DNA from: Spirochaetota bacterium
GTDB lineage: Bacteria; Spirochaetota; Spirochaetia; Treponematales; UBA12059
Reading direction: 5' to 3'
Assembly (NCBI GenBank): GCA_018262985.1
Contig: JADFDI010000005.1
Span: 124,001-188,000, forward strand
DNA: 64,000 bases
The translations under genes and the position numbers were made by a program. Of the stretch, positions 8,109 through 17,313 are shown one piece after another (within the stretch, counting starts at the first letter, position 1; every line of letters starts with the position of its first letter). Below the pieces are notes generated by a model that saw only the letters and a program-made list of their open reading frames with translations, did no database searches and had not been told where the DNA came from.

Positions 8109-9839
8109 ATGAAAACAGGCCACGGCAACGACACGCGCCGATCCCGCGTCGTCCTCGTTTCGATCCACCTGGCGCGATCCCCGCAGAACGTGCCGCTCGG
8201 CGCCGCCTGCGTCGCGAGCGCGCTCAAGCACGCGGAGGCGACGAGCGCCTCGGTAGACCCCGTCCTGGTCGACGCGTACGTGACGGAGACGGGGACAGAG
8301 CTCGCCGCGCGGCTCGTCGCGCTCGCTCCCGACCTGGTGGGCTTCTCCGTCTACGTCTGGAACCGCGACCTGGCCGTCGCGTGCGCGCGGGAGCTCCGTT
8401 CGCTGGTTCCCGGCCTGAAAATGATCGCCGGCGGGGCGGAGGCGACCGCCGATCCCGAGGGCCTGCTGGGCGCGGCTCCCTTCGACGCGATCGTGGCGGG
8501 GGAGGGAGAAGGCGCCGGGGTCGCCGCGATCGCCGAACTGCTCGCGCGCGGCGCGGCTTCCGAGGCCGCGGGCGTCTTCGTGCCGGGCGGGGCGGTTCCG
8601 CGCGCGACGCCCGGGAGGGCTCCCCCCGTGGACGTAGTCTCGCTCGCGTCGCCCTGGCTCGATGGCACGCTCGATCCCTCGCCGTACGGCGGCGCGCTCT
8701 GGGAGCTGGCGCGGGGCTGTCCCTTCGGCTGCGCCTTCTGCTACGAGTCGCGGGGGCATCGCGGGGTGCGGCGCTTCTCCGTGGAGCGGATCGAGGCGGA
8801 GCTCGATTTTTTCGTCCGTTCGGGCATCGGCCAGGCGCTCGTCCTCGATCCGACCTTCAACGCCGACCGGGAGCGCGCCGCGAGGATCCTCCGGCTCCTG
8901 CGCGAACGGGGGCGGGGGCTCCACTACGTCATCGAGGTGCGGGCGGAATTCCTCGACCGCGTCCAGGCGCGGCTCTTCTCGGAGCTGGCCTGCTCGGTGC
9001 AGATCGGCCTCCAGACCGCGCGGCCGGAGGTTTCGAAGCTGGTCGGCCGCTCGCTCGATCCTTCGCTTTTCATCCGCAAGGTGGGGCTGCTCAACGAGAC
9101 GGGAGCGGTGTTCGGCATCGACCTGATCTACGGGCTGCCCGGCGACGATCTCGCCGGCTTCCGCGCGAGCCTCGACTGGGTGATGGCGCTCGAGCCGAAC
9201 CACCTCGACGTGTTCCGCCTCTCGGTATTGCCTGGGACCCTCCTCTTCGACCAGGCCGACGGCTTCGGAATGAAGCGCGAAACGGCGCCGCCTTACCGGG
9301 TGCTTTCGACCCCGACCTTTCCCGCGGCGGACCTCGACGCCGCGGAACGCCTCGCGAAGGCGCTCGACGTCTTCTATATCAAAGGGAGGGCGGTAGCCTG
9401 GTTCGCGCGGGCGCTGAAGGCGCTCGGCGCGAAGCCAGTCGCCTTCCTCGAAGACTTCGCCGACTGGGCCGAAGGGCGCGGCGGTCTCGGAACCTTCGCC
9501 ACTCCGGTAGCCGTCGAGGACGCGCAGGCCGCCTTCCTGTCGGAGCGCTTCACCGAGCCTCGGCAGCGAAAGGCGCTCCCCGTCATCCTCGACCTGGTCC
9601 GTCTCAACGGCGCCTGGGGACGGGCGCTCGCCGAGGGCGAGGCTTCGGAGCTCAGGCTCGATCACGACCCGGAGCTGCTGATGGGACCGGAGGCGCTCGA
9701 GCTACGCGCCTTCGCCGCGGCGTTTCCCGCGGAACCGCGCCGTTACCGGATAAAACCCTCGCGGGACGGCGGCGTTTCCATCGAGGGTGTTCCGGGACGG
9801 CCGAAAGCGGCGCGGCCTACGGGTTCCCGACCCGGCTGA
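8109..9839 (+). CDS. B12-binding domain radical SAM protein with DUF4080-like C-terminus
   Basis: 576 residues from ATG 8109. The N-terminal ~150 residues form a cobalamin-binding Rossmann-like domain (LVDAYVTETG, DLVGFSVYVWNRD, MIAGGAEAT). A radical SAM core follows with the cluster motif CPFGCAFC (Cys 204, 208, 211), and a C-terminal region (FYIKGRAVAWF, FDQADGFGMKRE) resembles DUF4080. Such proteins perform radical methylations or rearrangements; the substrate is unknown. It stands alone, so context does not help. It contains one copy of the dispersed motif GGGGACAGAGCTC in frame (8291-8303). Confidence 0.85.
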   Translation: MKTGHGNDTRRSRVVLVSIHLARSPQNVPLGAACVASALKHAEATSASVDPVLVDAYVTETGTELAARLVALAPDLVGFSVYVWNRDLAVACARELRSLVPGLKMIAGGAEATADPEGLLGAAPFDAIVAGEGEGAGVAAIAELLARGAASEAAGVFVPGGAVPRATPGRAPPVDVVSLASPWLDGTLDPSPYGGALWELARGCPFGCAFCYESRGHRGVRRFSVERIEAELDFFVRSGIGQALVLDPTFNADRERAARILRLLRERGRGLHYVIEVRAEFLDRVQARLFSELACSVQIGLQTARPEVSKLVGRSLDPSLFIRKVGLLNETGAVFGIDLIYGLPGDDLAGFRASLDWVMALEPNHLDVFRLSVLPGTLLFDQADGFGMKRETAPPYRVLSTPTFPAADLDAAERLAKALDVFYIKGRAVAWFARALKALGAKPVAFLEDFADWAEGRGGLGTFATPVAVEDAQAAFLSERFTEPRQRKALPVILDLVRLNGAWGRALAEGEASELRLDHDPELLMGPEALELRAFAAAFPAEPRRYRIKPSRDGGVSIEGVPGRPKAARPTGSRPG

Positions 9840-9910
9840 AACCGCGCGGTCGCGACCCCGCCTTGCGCCTGTATCCGTGAGGCCCTAAAGTTGTCATGTG
9901 GAGGCAGGTC

Positions 9911-11029
9911 ATGACAGATGCCGGTCGGGGTAGGCGCCGGAGCTCGCCGCGGAAGCTGACGGGCGCGATCCTGGCGCTGGCGCTCGTCGGATCCCTTGCG
10001 GCCTGCGCGCGCCCGGCGCTTCGGATCGCCCTCCTCACCAAGCTTGAGTCCGGATCGCTCGTGGGGGCCAGCGAGGCCAACGCCGCCACGCTCTTCCTGG
10101 AGGAACGGGCGAAGGCCGGAAAGCGCGTCGACATCGAGGTGAAGCCCTACGACGACGGATGGGTGCCGGAGAAGGCGCTGGCGGCCTACGAGCGGGCGCG
10201 GTCCGACGGCTTCGAGTTCTTCGTCACCAGCCACACGTCCACCTGCGCCATCGGCCTCGAGCCCGCGATGCGGAGGGACGGGGTTTTGACTATGGTGACC
10301 GGCTCGGCCACCACGGCCCTGAGCGGCAAGGACGACCTCATCCTTCGCAACATCCCCGATCTTGCCTATGAACAGGCGCGCATCGCCGAGTACGTGTCGA
10401 AGTTGCCGGGGACGGAGGTGCTCGTGCTCCGCGACCTGGACAACGGCGCATACACGGAACCCGCGTTCTGGAGCTTTTCGACGAGCGTCGACGGCAAGAA
10501 CCTGCGGCTCCGCGACATCCGCATGTCGGCCCTCGACCTCGAGGCCACGCGGAAGGTCATGCTCGAAAGGCCGTTCGACATCCTCTATGTGCTGGTCGGA
10601 GGCTACCAGGCGTCGGCTGGCGCCTTCGCGCAGCTCGCCCTTTCGATAAACCCCGCGGCGCGGATCGTCTTCACGCCCTGGCTCAAGACCCCCGCCCTGG
10701 CGGCCTCCGCGGGACCGGCCCTGGAGCGTTCCACGCTTCCCTCGCATTATCCCGCCAAGGGACAGGATCCGCGCGTCGACGCCTACATCGCTCGCTTCGA
10801 GGCCCGCTTCGGCTACGTGCCCACCTTCATCAGCTTGAACGTGTACGCGGGCCTCGAGATCCTGGCCGCGGCCTGGGATTCCGGCGCGAGGACTCCCGCC
10901 GAGTTCAAGCGCTGGATCCTCGAACGCGGCGTGGTGCCGACCAGCTTCGGATTTTCCGTATTCGACCGCTTCGGCGACTCCAACACCCCTCTCGTCATGA
11001 TCGAGGATCCGAGACGGGAATTCGAATGA
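9911..11029 (+). CDS. Periplasmic-binding-protein lipoprotein, sensor partner
   Basis: 372 residues. ATG 9911 is chosen because GGAGG lies eight bases upstream; an ATG at 9896 has none. The lipoprotein signal ends in LAAC. The mature part is a type I periplasmic binding fold like Leu/Ile/Val receptors (LLTKLESGSLVGASEANAA, YDDGWVPEKALAAYERA, ERPFDILYVLVGGY). No permease genes are adjacent. Its stop overlaps the ATG of a histidine kinase (ATGA), so the likely role is an extracytoplasmic ligand receptor feeding that kinase; this is inference from coupling. Confidence 0.8.
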   Translation: MTDAGRGRRRSSPRKLTGAILALALVGSLAACARPALRIALLTKLESGSLVGASEANAATLFLEERAKAGKRVDIEVKPYDDGWVPEKALAAYERARSDGFEFFVTSHTSTCAIGLEPAMRRDGVLTMVTGSATTALSGKDDLILRNIPDLAYEQARIAEYVSKLPGTEVLVLRDLDNGAYTEPAFWSFSTSVDGKNLRLRDIRMSALDLEATRKVMLERPFDILYVLVGGYQASAGAFAQLALSINPAARIVFTPWLKTPALAASAGPALERSTLPSHYPAKGQDPRVDAYIARFEARFGYVPTFISLNVYAGLEILAAAWDSGARTPAEFKRWILERGVVPTSFGFSVFDRFGDSNTPLVMIEDPRREFE

Positions 11030-13200
11030 AGCGTCGCACCCTTCAAGGTTTCGCCTTCGCGGTGGAGGCCACGACCCTCGCCGTCACCCTGGTCATGATG
11101 TCGGCGGCGCTGGCCCTGGCCTCGGGACGGATAGGGGCGCATTACCGGACGGATCGCGCGGCCGAGGCCCGGAAGGCGAGCGCCCTCGTCAACGTGTTCC
11201 TCGAGCGGGCGTCGAAGCGCTTCGCCGTGCTCGCGGTCGATCCCGCGGCCCGCGAGGCCGCGGCCTATTTCGAGGATTTTTCCGACCTCTACGAAGTCGG
11301 GCCGGGCTTGCTCGTGCGCCGCATCCTGCGCTCAGCCCCGGGTTCCGCGGTCTTCACGGGCTTCGACCTGGGTTCGAGCGTGGCCGGCGGATTGCTCATC
11401 GAGGCGGACGAAGGGGAACTCGTCACCTCGGGCATCGTGCGCGGCGTGGAGGACGAGCGGCCCAGCGTGTATTTCGCGCGAAGGACGGGCGAAGCCTGGT
11501 TGTTGGGCCGCCTCGAGGTCGACGCCATAACCGTGGAGCTCGCGCGCATCGCCGATTACGCCGGATCCGTGATCCTGATCGTGGCGCCCGACGGACGCGT
11601 GCTCACCTCCACCCGGGCCGGCATCGGCATCGACATCCTGCCCGAGCGGCTCGGCGGGGCGACGGAAGCGGACGGCGAGCGCTGGCTGGTCGGGGAGGCC
11701 GAGAGTCCGCTGCTACGCGACCGTATCGTCGTGTTCACGCCGCGCGCCGAACTCGAACGGCTCCTCGCGGCGTTTCCGGTGCTCGGTTCCTCGATGGCGG
11801 CGCTCTTCCTGTTCGGCGCCGTCATCCGTTCGACTCGTATGCGCAGCCGCTTCCTCCGACCGCTCGAGCGGCTGTCGGCGCTCGTCGAGGTCTGGGATCC
11901 AGACCGGCAGGATCCGGCGGCCCTCGCGGCCGTCGAAACCGATTTCCGGGAAGTCCATGCCCTGGCCACCGCCTTCGTCGAGAAGAGCGCCCGGATCCGG
12001 GACGCCCTCGCGGAGCTTCGCCGCATGGACGAGGAAGTGCGGGCGCTCAACGCCGGCCTCGAGGCAAGGGTCTCCGAGCGGACCGCCGAGCTCGAGAAGG
12101 CCAACCAGCGTCTCGGGGCAGCGAATCTCGAACTTTCCCGCGCCGTCGAGGAACTGACCGCCACCCGGGACCGGCTGGTCTACTCCGAGAAAATGGCGGC
12201 CCTCGGGCGACTGGCGGCCGGCACGGCGCACGAGCTCAACACCCCGCTCGGCGCGCTGCGCTCGAGCGCGGAATTCCTGGCGGGAACCTTGCCGGCCCAT
12301 CTGGCCGCCCTGCCGGCATTGATGTCCTCGCTGTCCCCGGACGACCTGGCCCTGCTGGAGGAGCTCCTCCGGCGAGGTTTCGCCGAGACGCCGGATCCCG
12401 GCTTCTCCGGCCGGCGCTCGGCGCTCAAGAAGATGCGGGCCGCGTTCGAAGCCGCGGGAAGCCCGGACCCTTCCGTGCTGGCCGACGGCCTCCAGGAACT
12501 CGGCGTGCACGATCCCGGCGAGCCCCTGGTCGGCAAGGTCGCCACCCGTCCGCGCGCGGGCGTCCTGGTCGAGACCGCCTGCGCGCTCGTCGGCGCGGTC
12601 CGGTCGGGGCGCGTCGTCGTGCAGGCGGCGGAAAGGGCGGCCTGGACCGTCAACGCCCTCCGGACCTATTCGCGCCAGGAGGAGCGGGGCAAGTCCCTCA
12701 GGGTGGACCTGCCTTCCGACCTCGAGACCGTGCTGACCCTGCTCAACAACCGGTTGAAGCGCGGGATCGAAGTCGAGCGGGATTACGGGACCGACGTGCG
12801 GGTCTACGGCCGTCCCGACGAACTCGACCAAGTGTGGATCAACCTGGTCAACAACGCGATCGACGCCATGGACGGAGCGGGCCGGCTGACCGTCCGCACC
12901 TTCCGCGAGGGATCCTCGGCCATCGTGACGATCGAGGACACGGGCAAGGGGATACCGGAGGAAGTCCGGTCCAGGATTTTCGAACCGTTCTTCACGACGA
13001 AAACCGAGGGTCTGGGACTCGGACTCGGCCTCGACATCTGCAGGCGCATAATCCAGTCGCACGGGGGAACGCTCGATTTCGAAAGCCGTCCGGGGCGTAC
13101 GGTCTTCACCGCGCGCCTTCCGGCGTACTCTGGCGAAGGCGCGGCGGGCGCCGCGACGCAAGGCCGGGTCGACGACCCAGGCGAACTGCCGGGCGCCTGA
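11026..13200 (+). CDS. Membrane sensor histidine kinase
   Basis: 724 residues. First membrane helix about residues 10-30, an extracytoplasmic Cache-like sensor (~35-240), second helix about 245-265, then a HAMP-like stretch, a coiled coil (~330-385), the H-box TAHELNTPLGAL (His about 401) and an ATPase with NLVNNAIDAM, DTGKGIPEE and GLGLGLDICRRI. The H-box to N-box distance is about 205 residues, roughly 100 longer than usual, because of an inserted segment (ALPALMSSLSPDD onward). No response regulator is adjacent. Coupled to the upstream binding protein. Confidence 0.9.
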   Translation: MKRRTLQGFAFAVEATTLAVTLVMMSAALALASGRIGAHYRTDRAAEARKASALVNVFLERASKRFAVLAVDPAAREAAAYFEDFSDLYEVGPGLLVRRILRSAPGSAVFTGFDLGSSVAGGLLIEADEGELVTSGIVRGVEDERPSVYFARRTGEAWLLGRLEVDAITVELARIADYAGSVILIVAPDGRVLTSTRAGIGIDILPERLGGATEADGERWLVGEAESPLLRDRIVVFTPRAELERLLAAFPVLGSSMAALFLFGAVIRSTRMRSRFLRPLERLSALVEVWDPDRQDPAALAAVETDFREVHALATAFVEKSARIRDALAELRRMDEEVRALNAGLEARVSERTAELEKANQRLGAANLELSRAVEELTATRDRLVYSEKMAALGRLAAGTAHELNTPLGALRSSAEFLAGTLPAHLAALPALMSSLSPDDLALLEELLRRGFAETPDPGFSGRRSALKKMRAAFEAAGSPDPSVLADGLQELGVHDPGEPLVGKVATRPRAGVLVETACALVGAVRSGRVVVQAAERAAWTVNALRTYSRQEERGKSLRVDLPSDLETVLTLLNNRLKRGIEVERDYGTDVRVYGRPDELDQVWINLVNNAIDAMDGAGRLTVRTFREGSSAIVTIEDTGKGIPEEVRSRIFEPFFTTKTEGLGLGLGLDICRRIIQSHGGTLDFESRPGRTVFTARLPAYSGEGAAGAATQGRVDDPGELPGA

Positions 13201-13236
13201 CTCCCGGGCGTCCGCCCAGCCGCCGTTGGGTCGCGC

Positions 13237-13265
13237 TTGACCCCGGACCGAACGGGCGGCATTTT
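13237..13265 (+). promoter_or_regulatory. Putative leaderless promoter of the cyclo-ligase gene
   Basis: TTGACC (13237-13242), 17-bp spacer, CATTTT (13260-13265), then six bases to ATG 13272. The expected transcription start therefore falls on or next to the start codon, although TTGGAG overlapping the -10 could act as a weak ribosome site on a longer transcript. Confidence 0.5.
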
Positions 13266-13271
13266 GGAGAC

Positions 13272-13853
13272 ATGGACCAGACGGACAAACGGGCGTTGCG
13301 GCGCGCGATCCGGGCGAAGCTGGAATCGCTTCCCGCTTCGCGCTTCGAGGAAGCCGGGCGCGCGATCGGCGCGGCCCTTTCCGGCCTCGCGAGCTATCGA
13401 AACGCCAAGGTCGTGCTGGCCTTCCTGCCGATGCCGCGAGAAATCGATACGGTTCCCCTCGTCGAGTCGGCGCTCGCCGATGGCAAGATCGTGGGCGTGC
13501 CGAGGATCGAGGGCGACGGGCTCGCGTTCGTTCGGCTCGACCGGCATTGGCGGGAATGGCCGCGCGACCGCTTCGGCATCCCCGAGCCGCCGTCCGACGC
13601 GCCGTCGCTCCGCCTGGACGAGCTCGCTGCGGGACCGACCCTGGTCGTGGCGCCCGGTCTCGCGTTCGACCGGACGGGCGGCCGGCTCGGCCGCGGCAAG
13701 GGTTACTACGACCGCTTCCTCGCCTCGCTCGAAGCGCCGTCTCCCGGACCGGGCGCGGTTTCGGTCGTGGGGATCTGCCTCGACGAGCAGCTCGTCGGCT
13801 CGGTGCCGGTGGACGAACGCGACCGCGGGGTCGACGCCGTCATATCCGCCTAG
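13272..13853 (+). CDS. 5-formyltetrahydrofolate cyclo-ligase
   Basis: 193 residues, the normal length. ATP-dependent conversion of 5-formyl-THF to 5,10-methenyl-THF in folate one-carbon metabolism. Motifs are the basic N-terminus DKRALRRAIRAKL, VVLAFLPMPREIDT (substrate loop), and the signature APGLAFDRTGGRLGRGKGYYDRFL that holds the ATP phosphates. Standalone gene with its own promoter. Confidence 0.93.
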   Translation: MDQTDKRALRRAIRAKLESLPASRFEEAGRAIGAALSGLASYRNAKVVLAFLPMPREIDTVPLVESALADGKIVGVPRIEGDGLAFVRLDRHWREWPRDRFGIPEPPSDAPSLRLDELAAGPTLVVAPGLAFDRTGGRLGRGKGYYDRFLASLEAPSPGPGAVSVVGICLDEQLVGSVPVDERDRGVDAVISA

Positions 13854-13949
13854 GAGCCTCGACGCGCGTTCCGGGGCGCGTTCAGCCCGAGGGTGCTATA
13901 CTCGAGGGAGCCCGGCCCGACCGGGCGAGTCAGCCACGAGGAGCGTCGC

Positions 13950-14354
13950 ATGGCAGTCCGCATGAAGGGCCGGTCCACCGGACCCACCACCGTCGAGCTC
14001 ACGCACGAATCCGGATCGATCATCCGCACCATGGCGCCGAAGGACAATCGGGGCGACGGTTCGACCTTCAGCCCGACCGACCTCTGCGCCGTCTCGCTCG
14101 GAGCCTGCGCCACCACGGTCATGTCCCTGTTCGCGCGCGACAACGGCATCGTCCTCGGCGGCATCGACTTCGAGCTCGTCAAGGAGATGGCCGCCAATCC
14201 CCGTCGCATCGCGAAGCTGACGGTGAAGTTCACCATCCGGGGCACCGCGAGCCAGGCCGACTACGAGCGGATCGTTGCGGAGGGAAAGACCTGTCCCGTC
14301 TGCGGCACCATCGGCAAGTGCGTGGAGATCGACGCGAGCTACGAAAGGGCGTAA
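13950..14354 (+). CDS. OsmC/Ohr-family protein
   Basis: 134 residues. OsmC fold, whose members reduce organic hydroperoxides through a Cys pair. Family segments are TFSPTDLCAVSLGACATTVMSLFA (first conserved Cys on the long helix) and a C-terminal second-half strand. The second cysteine region reads KTCPVCGTIG, a CxxC arrangement near residue 115 not typical of classical Ohr, so the exact chemistry is open. TATACT at 13897-13902 and GAGGAG before the ATG give a plausible promoter and ribosome site. Confidence 0.85.
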   Translation: MAVRMKGRSTGPTTVELTHESGSIIRTMAPKDNRGDGSTFSPTDLCAVSLGACATTVMSLFARDNGIVLGGIDFELVKEMAANPRRIAKLTVKFTIRGTASQADYERIVAEGKTCPVCGTIGKCVEIDASYERA

Positions 14355-14359
14355 CCCGG

Positions 14360-14563
14360 CTATCCCCCGGATACCAGATGGTAGAGCTCCACCTCGTCGC
14401 CTTCGCGGACGAAGGTGGTTTCGTAGTCGGTCCGTTCCACGAGCCGTCCGCCGATGCGCGCTATGATGAGCGGGAACGAGTAGCGCCGCATCTTGAGCAG
14501 TGCGGCGACGCTGATCGAGTCGCCGGGAATTTCCTCCGGCTCGAAATTCACGGTCACGCGCAT
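14360..14563 (-). CDS. thiS: ThiS-like sulfur carrier protein
   Basis: 67 residues with a beta-grasp fold pattern and the C-terminal Gly-Gly (HLVSGG) that is adenylated and thiocarboxylated in sulfur transfer. MoaD and ThiS are hard to separate by sequence; the adjacent ThiF-type adenylyltransferase, one base upstream in the transcript, favours a ThiS/ThiF-like pair. No other thiamine or molybdopterin genes are nearby. Confidence 0.8.
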   Translation of the reverse strand: MRVTVNFEPEEIPGDSISVAALLKMRRYSFPLIIARIGGRLVERTDYETTFVREGDEVELYHLVSGG

Positions 14564-14564
14564 C

Positions 14565-15185
14565 TCACGCTCCCTGGGGCGAAGGGCCGCCGAGCAGCAG
14601 CTCGAGGACCAGGTCCGCTTCCATGCACGCCGCGACTCCGACGCGGGGAGCCATCGGCGGCAGTTCCTCGGAGACGGCGCTCTCGAGGTCGCCGACTAGG
14701 ATCAGCCTGCCCATGCGGCGCACGCCCAGGGCCTCGACGCGGCCCCAGCCCGCGATCCCCGACGCCGCGACTATCGTGGCCTCCGGAAGGCGCTCGAGGA
14801 CGGTTTCTATGAGCATGGCCTTGGCGGCCGCGTCGTCGAAGGCTTCCACCACCACGGAGCAGCCGGCGAACGTCGCGGCCGCCTTGTCCGCGTCCAGCCT
14901 GAGGGTCGCGGCCTCCACGCGGACGTTCGGGTCGATCCGCCCGATGTTGTCGCGGAGCGCCTCGACTTTCGGCCGTCCGACCTGGTCGAGGAAGTAGTAC
15001 TGGCGATCGAGGTTCGAGCTCTGGACGACGTCGAAGTCCGCCACCACGAGGCTGCCGACGCCGGCGCGGGCGAGCGCGACCGCGCAGTTCGAGCCGAGTC
15101 CGCCGGCGCCCGCGATGCCGACGCGGGCCGTCGCCAGCCGTTTCCTTGTTTGGTTCCGCATCTCCTCTACCATATCGAAGCGCAT
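14565..15185 (-). CDS. thiF: ThiF/MoeB-family adenylyltransferase
   Basis: About 206 residues from ATG 15185 (MRFDMVEEMRNQ), chosen because related short ThiF proteins begin close to the nucleotide loop; later ATGs at 15173 or 15161 are possible. E1-like Rossmann fold: ARVGIAGAGGLGSN binds ATP, DFDVVQSSNLDRQYYF is the family signature, and EAFDDAAAKAML follows. It activates the C-terminus of the sulfur carrier encoded next. It lacks the C-terminal rhodanese domain and the CxxC zinc pairs of MoeB-type proteins. Divergent from the histidine kinase at 15247. Confidence 0.85.
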   Translation of the reverse strand: MRFDMVEEMRNQTRKRLATARVGIAGAGGLGSNCAVALARAGVGSLVVADFDVVQSSNLDRQYYFLDQVGRPKVEALRDNIGRIDPNVRVEAATLRLDADKAAATFAGCSVVVEAFDDAAAKAMLIETVLERLPEATIVAASGIAGWGRVEALGVRRMGRLILVGDLESAVSEELPPMAPRVGVAACMEADLVLELLLGGPSPQGA

Positions 15186-15246
15186 CCCCGCGGTAAAGCG
15201 CGCGCGGGCGCTCGACCGCCGGGAGATGACGTTGTACGATACTGGA

Positions 15247-17136
15247 ATGCAGCATCCAGGCAAGCGCCGTGCCGGGCGGACCCGCGGCTTCTCCAGGCTC
15301 CGCTACGCCCTGATAGTCCCCATGCTCTCGCTGTTCGCCGTGGCGCTCGGCGTTTCCTGGACGCTTTCGATGATGAACAGCCGCAACGCGATGCGGGCGA
15401 CCGCTCTGCGGCTCGCCGAGGAGATCGGAGCGCACGCCGCCGAACGGGTGACGGACTTCCTGGCCAAGCCGCTCGCCGTGGGGGAAGCCGTCGCGGCCTG
15501 GGCTCCCCTGCAGCGAGGATCCACCGGTGACGGCGCGGCGATGGACCGGCTGGGCGCTTCGCTTCGGGCGACGCTCGCCTTGTTTCCGGAGATCAACCTC
15601 GTCAGCGTCGGATTCGCCGACGGGGAGTACGTGGAGAGCCAACGGCTCGCCGACGGCTCGCTTCGCGTGGGAAGGGCCGGAGCGGAAACCGCCGGCGCCC
15701 TCGAGCTCTGGGAGTCCGATGCCCGGGGGAACCGGACCGTGCTGGCCAGGTCGATTCCCTCGTACGATCCCCGCAAGCGTCCTTGGTACCAGCGCGCCGT
15801 GGCGGCGGGGCGGACGGTCTGGTCGGAGCCATACGCCCTGGTGTCCGACGGCAGCTTCGCCATCGCGGCCAGCGTCCCCGTCCATTCGAAGGGCGAGTTC
15901 GTCGGCGTCGCGACCGTCGACCTCGCGCTGGACAGCTTGGGCACGCTGATCGGGGGCGTCGGCGACCATGAAGGAGGATTCCTGGTCATCGTCGACGACG
16001 AAGGCTACTTGGTCGCGACGAGCGATGGGTCGCCGACGCTCGCGGGAACGGGCGCCGATCTGACGCGCTTGCGCGCGGGCGATAGCCCGAGCGTCCTCAC
16101 GTCCGACCTCGCACGGGCGTGCAGCGGCGCCGAGCCTTCCGGAAGGACGCGAGGCGTCTCCCGGTTCGAATCCGGCGGTTCGGGCTTCCTCGGCTCGTGC
16201 GCCGAGGTCGAGACGGGCGGCAGCGTCTGGACCGTCCTCGTCGCCCTGTCGGAAACATCGTTCATGGCGCCGCTCGAACTCGCCGACCGCCAGAACCTCA
16301 TCCTCCTCGCGTTCGCACTGGTCGGCGTGGTCGCCTCCGCGTGGGCCGTGGCGGATCGGGTCGTCGGTCCCATCCTGCTGTTCTCCGCGACCGCCGCGAA
16401 GCTCGTGCCGGGCGAGACCGGGGCCGCGGCCGCGGTCGAGGGCCTCGCGCGGCGACCGGACGAAATCGGAAGCCTGGCCAGCTCCTTCGTCGATCTCGAG
16501 CGACGCCTCGAGGAAAGCTTCGCCTCGCTGAACCGCAGCCTCGAGGAAAAGGAGGTCCTGCTCCGCGAGGTGCACCACCGCGTGAAGAACAATCTCCAGG
16601 TGATCTCGAGCATTCTGTCGATACAGGCTTCCGAGCTCGACGACGCGCGCGCGCGGGAATCGTTCGCGGTCTGCCAGGACCGAATCCAGACCATGGCGTA
16701 CGTCCACGAGGACCTGTACCAGAGCGGAAGCTTCGCGGACATCTCGATGGATTCCTATCTCGGCCGCATCCTGGAGGGGCTCCAGGCAACGGTCGGCGTC
16801 ACCGGTAAGGCGGCGCTCGTCCTCGTTTCCGGGAACGTCCGCCTGCCGCTAGAAAAGGCCATTCCTTGCGGGCTCGTGGTCAACGAGCTGGTCACCAACG
16901 CGCTCAAGCACGCATTTCCCTCGGGGCGCTCCGGCTCGATCAGGGTCGGCATACGCCGGGAACCGGACGGCGTCCTGGAGCTCGAAGTCGCGGACGACGG
17001 CATCGGCATGAGCGAAGGGCACGGCCGCGAAGGCGGCATCGGGCGGCACCTCGTCGCGAGCCTCGTGGCGCAGCTGGGCGGAGCCGAGACGGCGAGTTCG
17101 GACGGGGGGGTCGTCGTGCGCGTGCGCTTCGCCTGA
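15247..17136 (+). CDS. Sensor histidine kinase, HisKA_2 class, with dCache sensor
   Basis: 629 residues. Membrane helix 1 at about 20-42, a double-Cache extracytoplasmic sensor (SYDPRKRPWYQRAV is the Cache dimer strand signature; also SEPYALVSDGSFAIAASVP), helix 2 near 345-370, a HAMP-like linker, then HisKA_2: EVHHRVKNNLQVISSILS with the phospho-His about 443, and an ATPase with NELVTNALKHAF and DDGIGM. This kinase class often works with standalone receivers. No partner regulator is adjacent. Promoter and ribosome site are weak. Confidence 0.9.
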   Translation: MQHPGKRRAGRTRGFSRLRYALIVPMLSLFAVALGVSWTLSMMNSRNAMRATALRLAEEIGAHAAERVTDFLAKPLAVGEAVAAWAPLQRGSTGDGAAMDRLGASLRATLALFPEINLVSVGFADGEYVESQRLADGSLRVGRAGAETAGALELWESDARGNRTVLARSIPSYDPRKRPWYQRAVAAGRTVWSEPYALVSDGSFAIAASVPVHSKGEFVGVATVDLALDSLGTLIGGVGDHEGGFLVIVDDEGYLVATSDGSPTLAGTGADLTRLRAGDSPSVLTSDLARACSGAEPSGRTRGVSRFESGGSGFLGSCAEVETGGSVWTVLVALSETSFMAPLELADRQNLILLAFALVGVVASAWAVADRVVGPILLFSATAAKLVPGETGAAAAVEGLARRPDEIGSLASSFVDLERRLEESFASLNRSLEEKEVLLREVHHRVKNNLQVISSILSIQASELDDARARESFAVCQDRIQTMAYVHEDLYQSGSFADISMDSYLGRILEGLQATVGVTGKAALVLVSGNVRLPLEKAIPCGLVVNELVTNALKHAFPSGRSGSIRVGIRREPDGVLELEVADDGIGMSEGHGREGGIGRHLVASLVAQLGGAETASSDGGVVVRVRFA

Positions 17137-17170
17137 GGCGCGGCGGCGGCTCGCCGGCGACGATTCCACG

Positions 17171-17199
17171 TTGCCTATTCCCGGAGGCGCCCCTATACT
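17171..17199 (+). promoter_or_regulatory. Promoter of the ferredoxin-AOR operon
   Basis: TTGCCT (17171-17176), 17-bp spacer, TATACT (17194-17199). The leader to the GTG start at 17314 is then over 100 nt, G+C-rich and able to form hairpins (ACGCGCGTCG...). I could not match it to a known Moco/tungsten-cofactor riboswitch. Confidence 0.6.
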
Positions 17200-17313
17200 G
17201 GCCCTACCCCGATAGCTGATCGACAGGAACGCGCGTCGCGGCGCGAGGCGGGCTCGCGCTCGCCCCGTTACGCGCGTCCCCGGTTCGCGACCGAGCGAGG
17301 AGGAAGCCCCACC

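Noticed and set aside
17206..17313. Molybdenum/tungsten cofactor riboswitch before the AOR operon
   Set aside because: The leader is long and structured but I could not match the known motif's conserved bases by eye.
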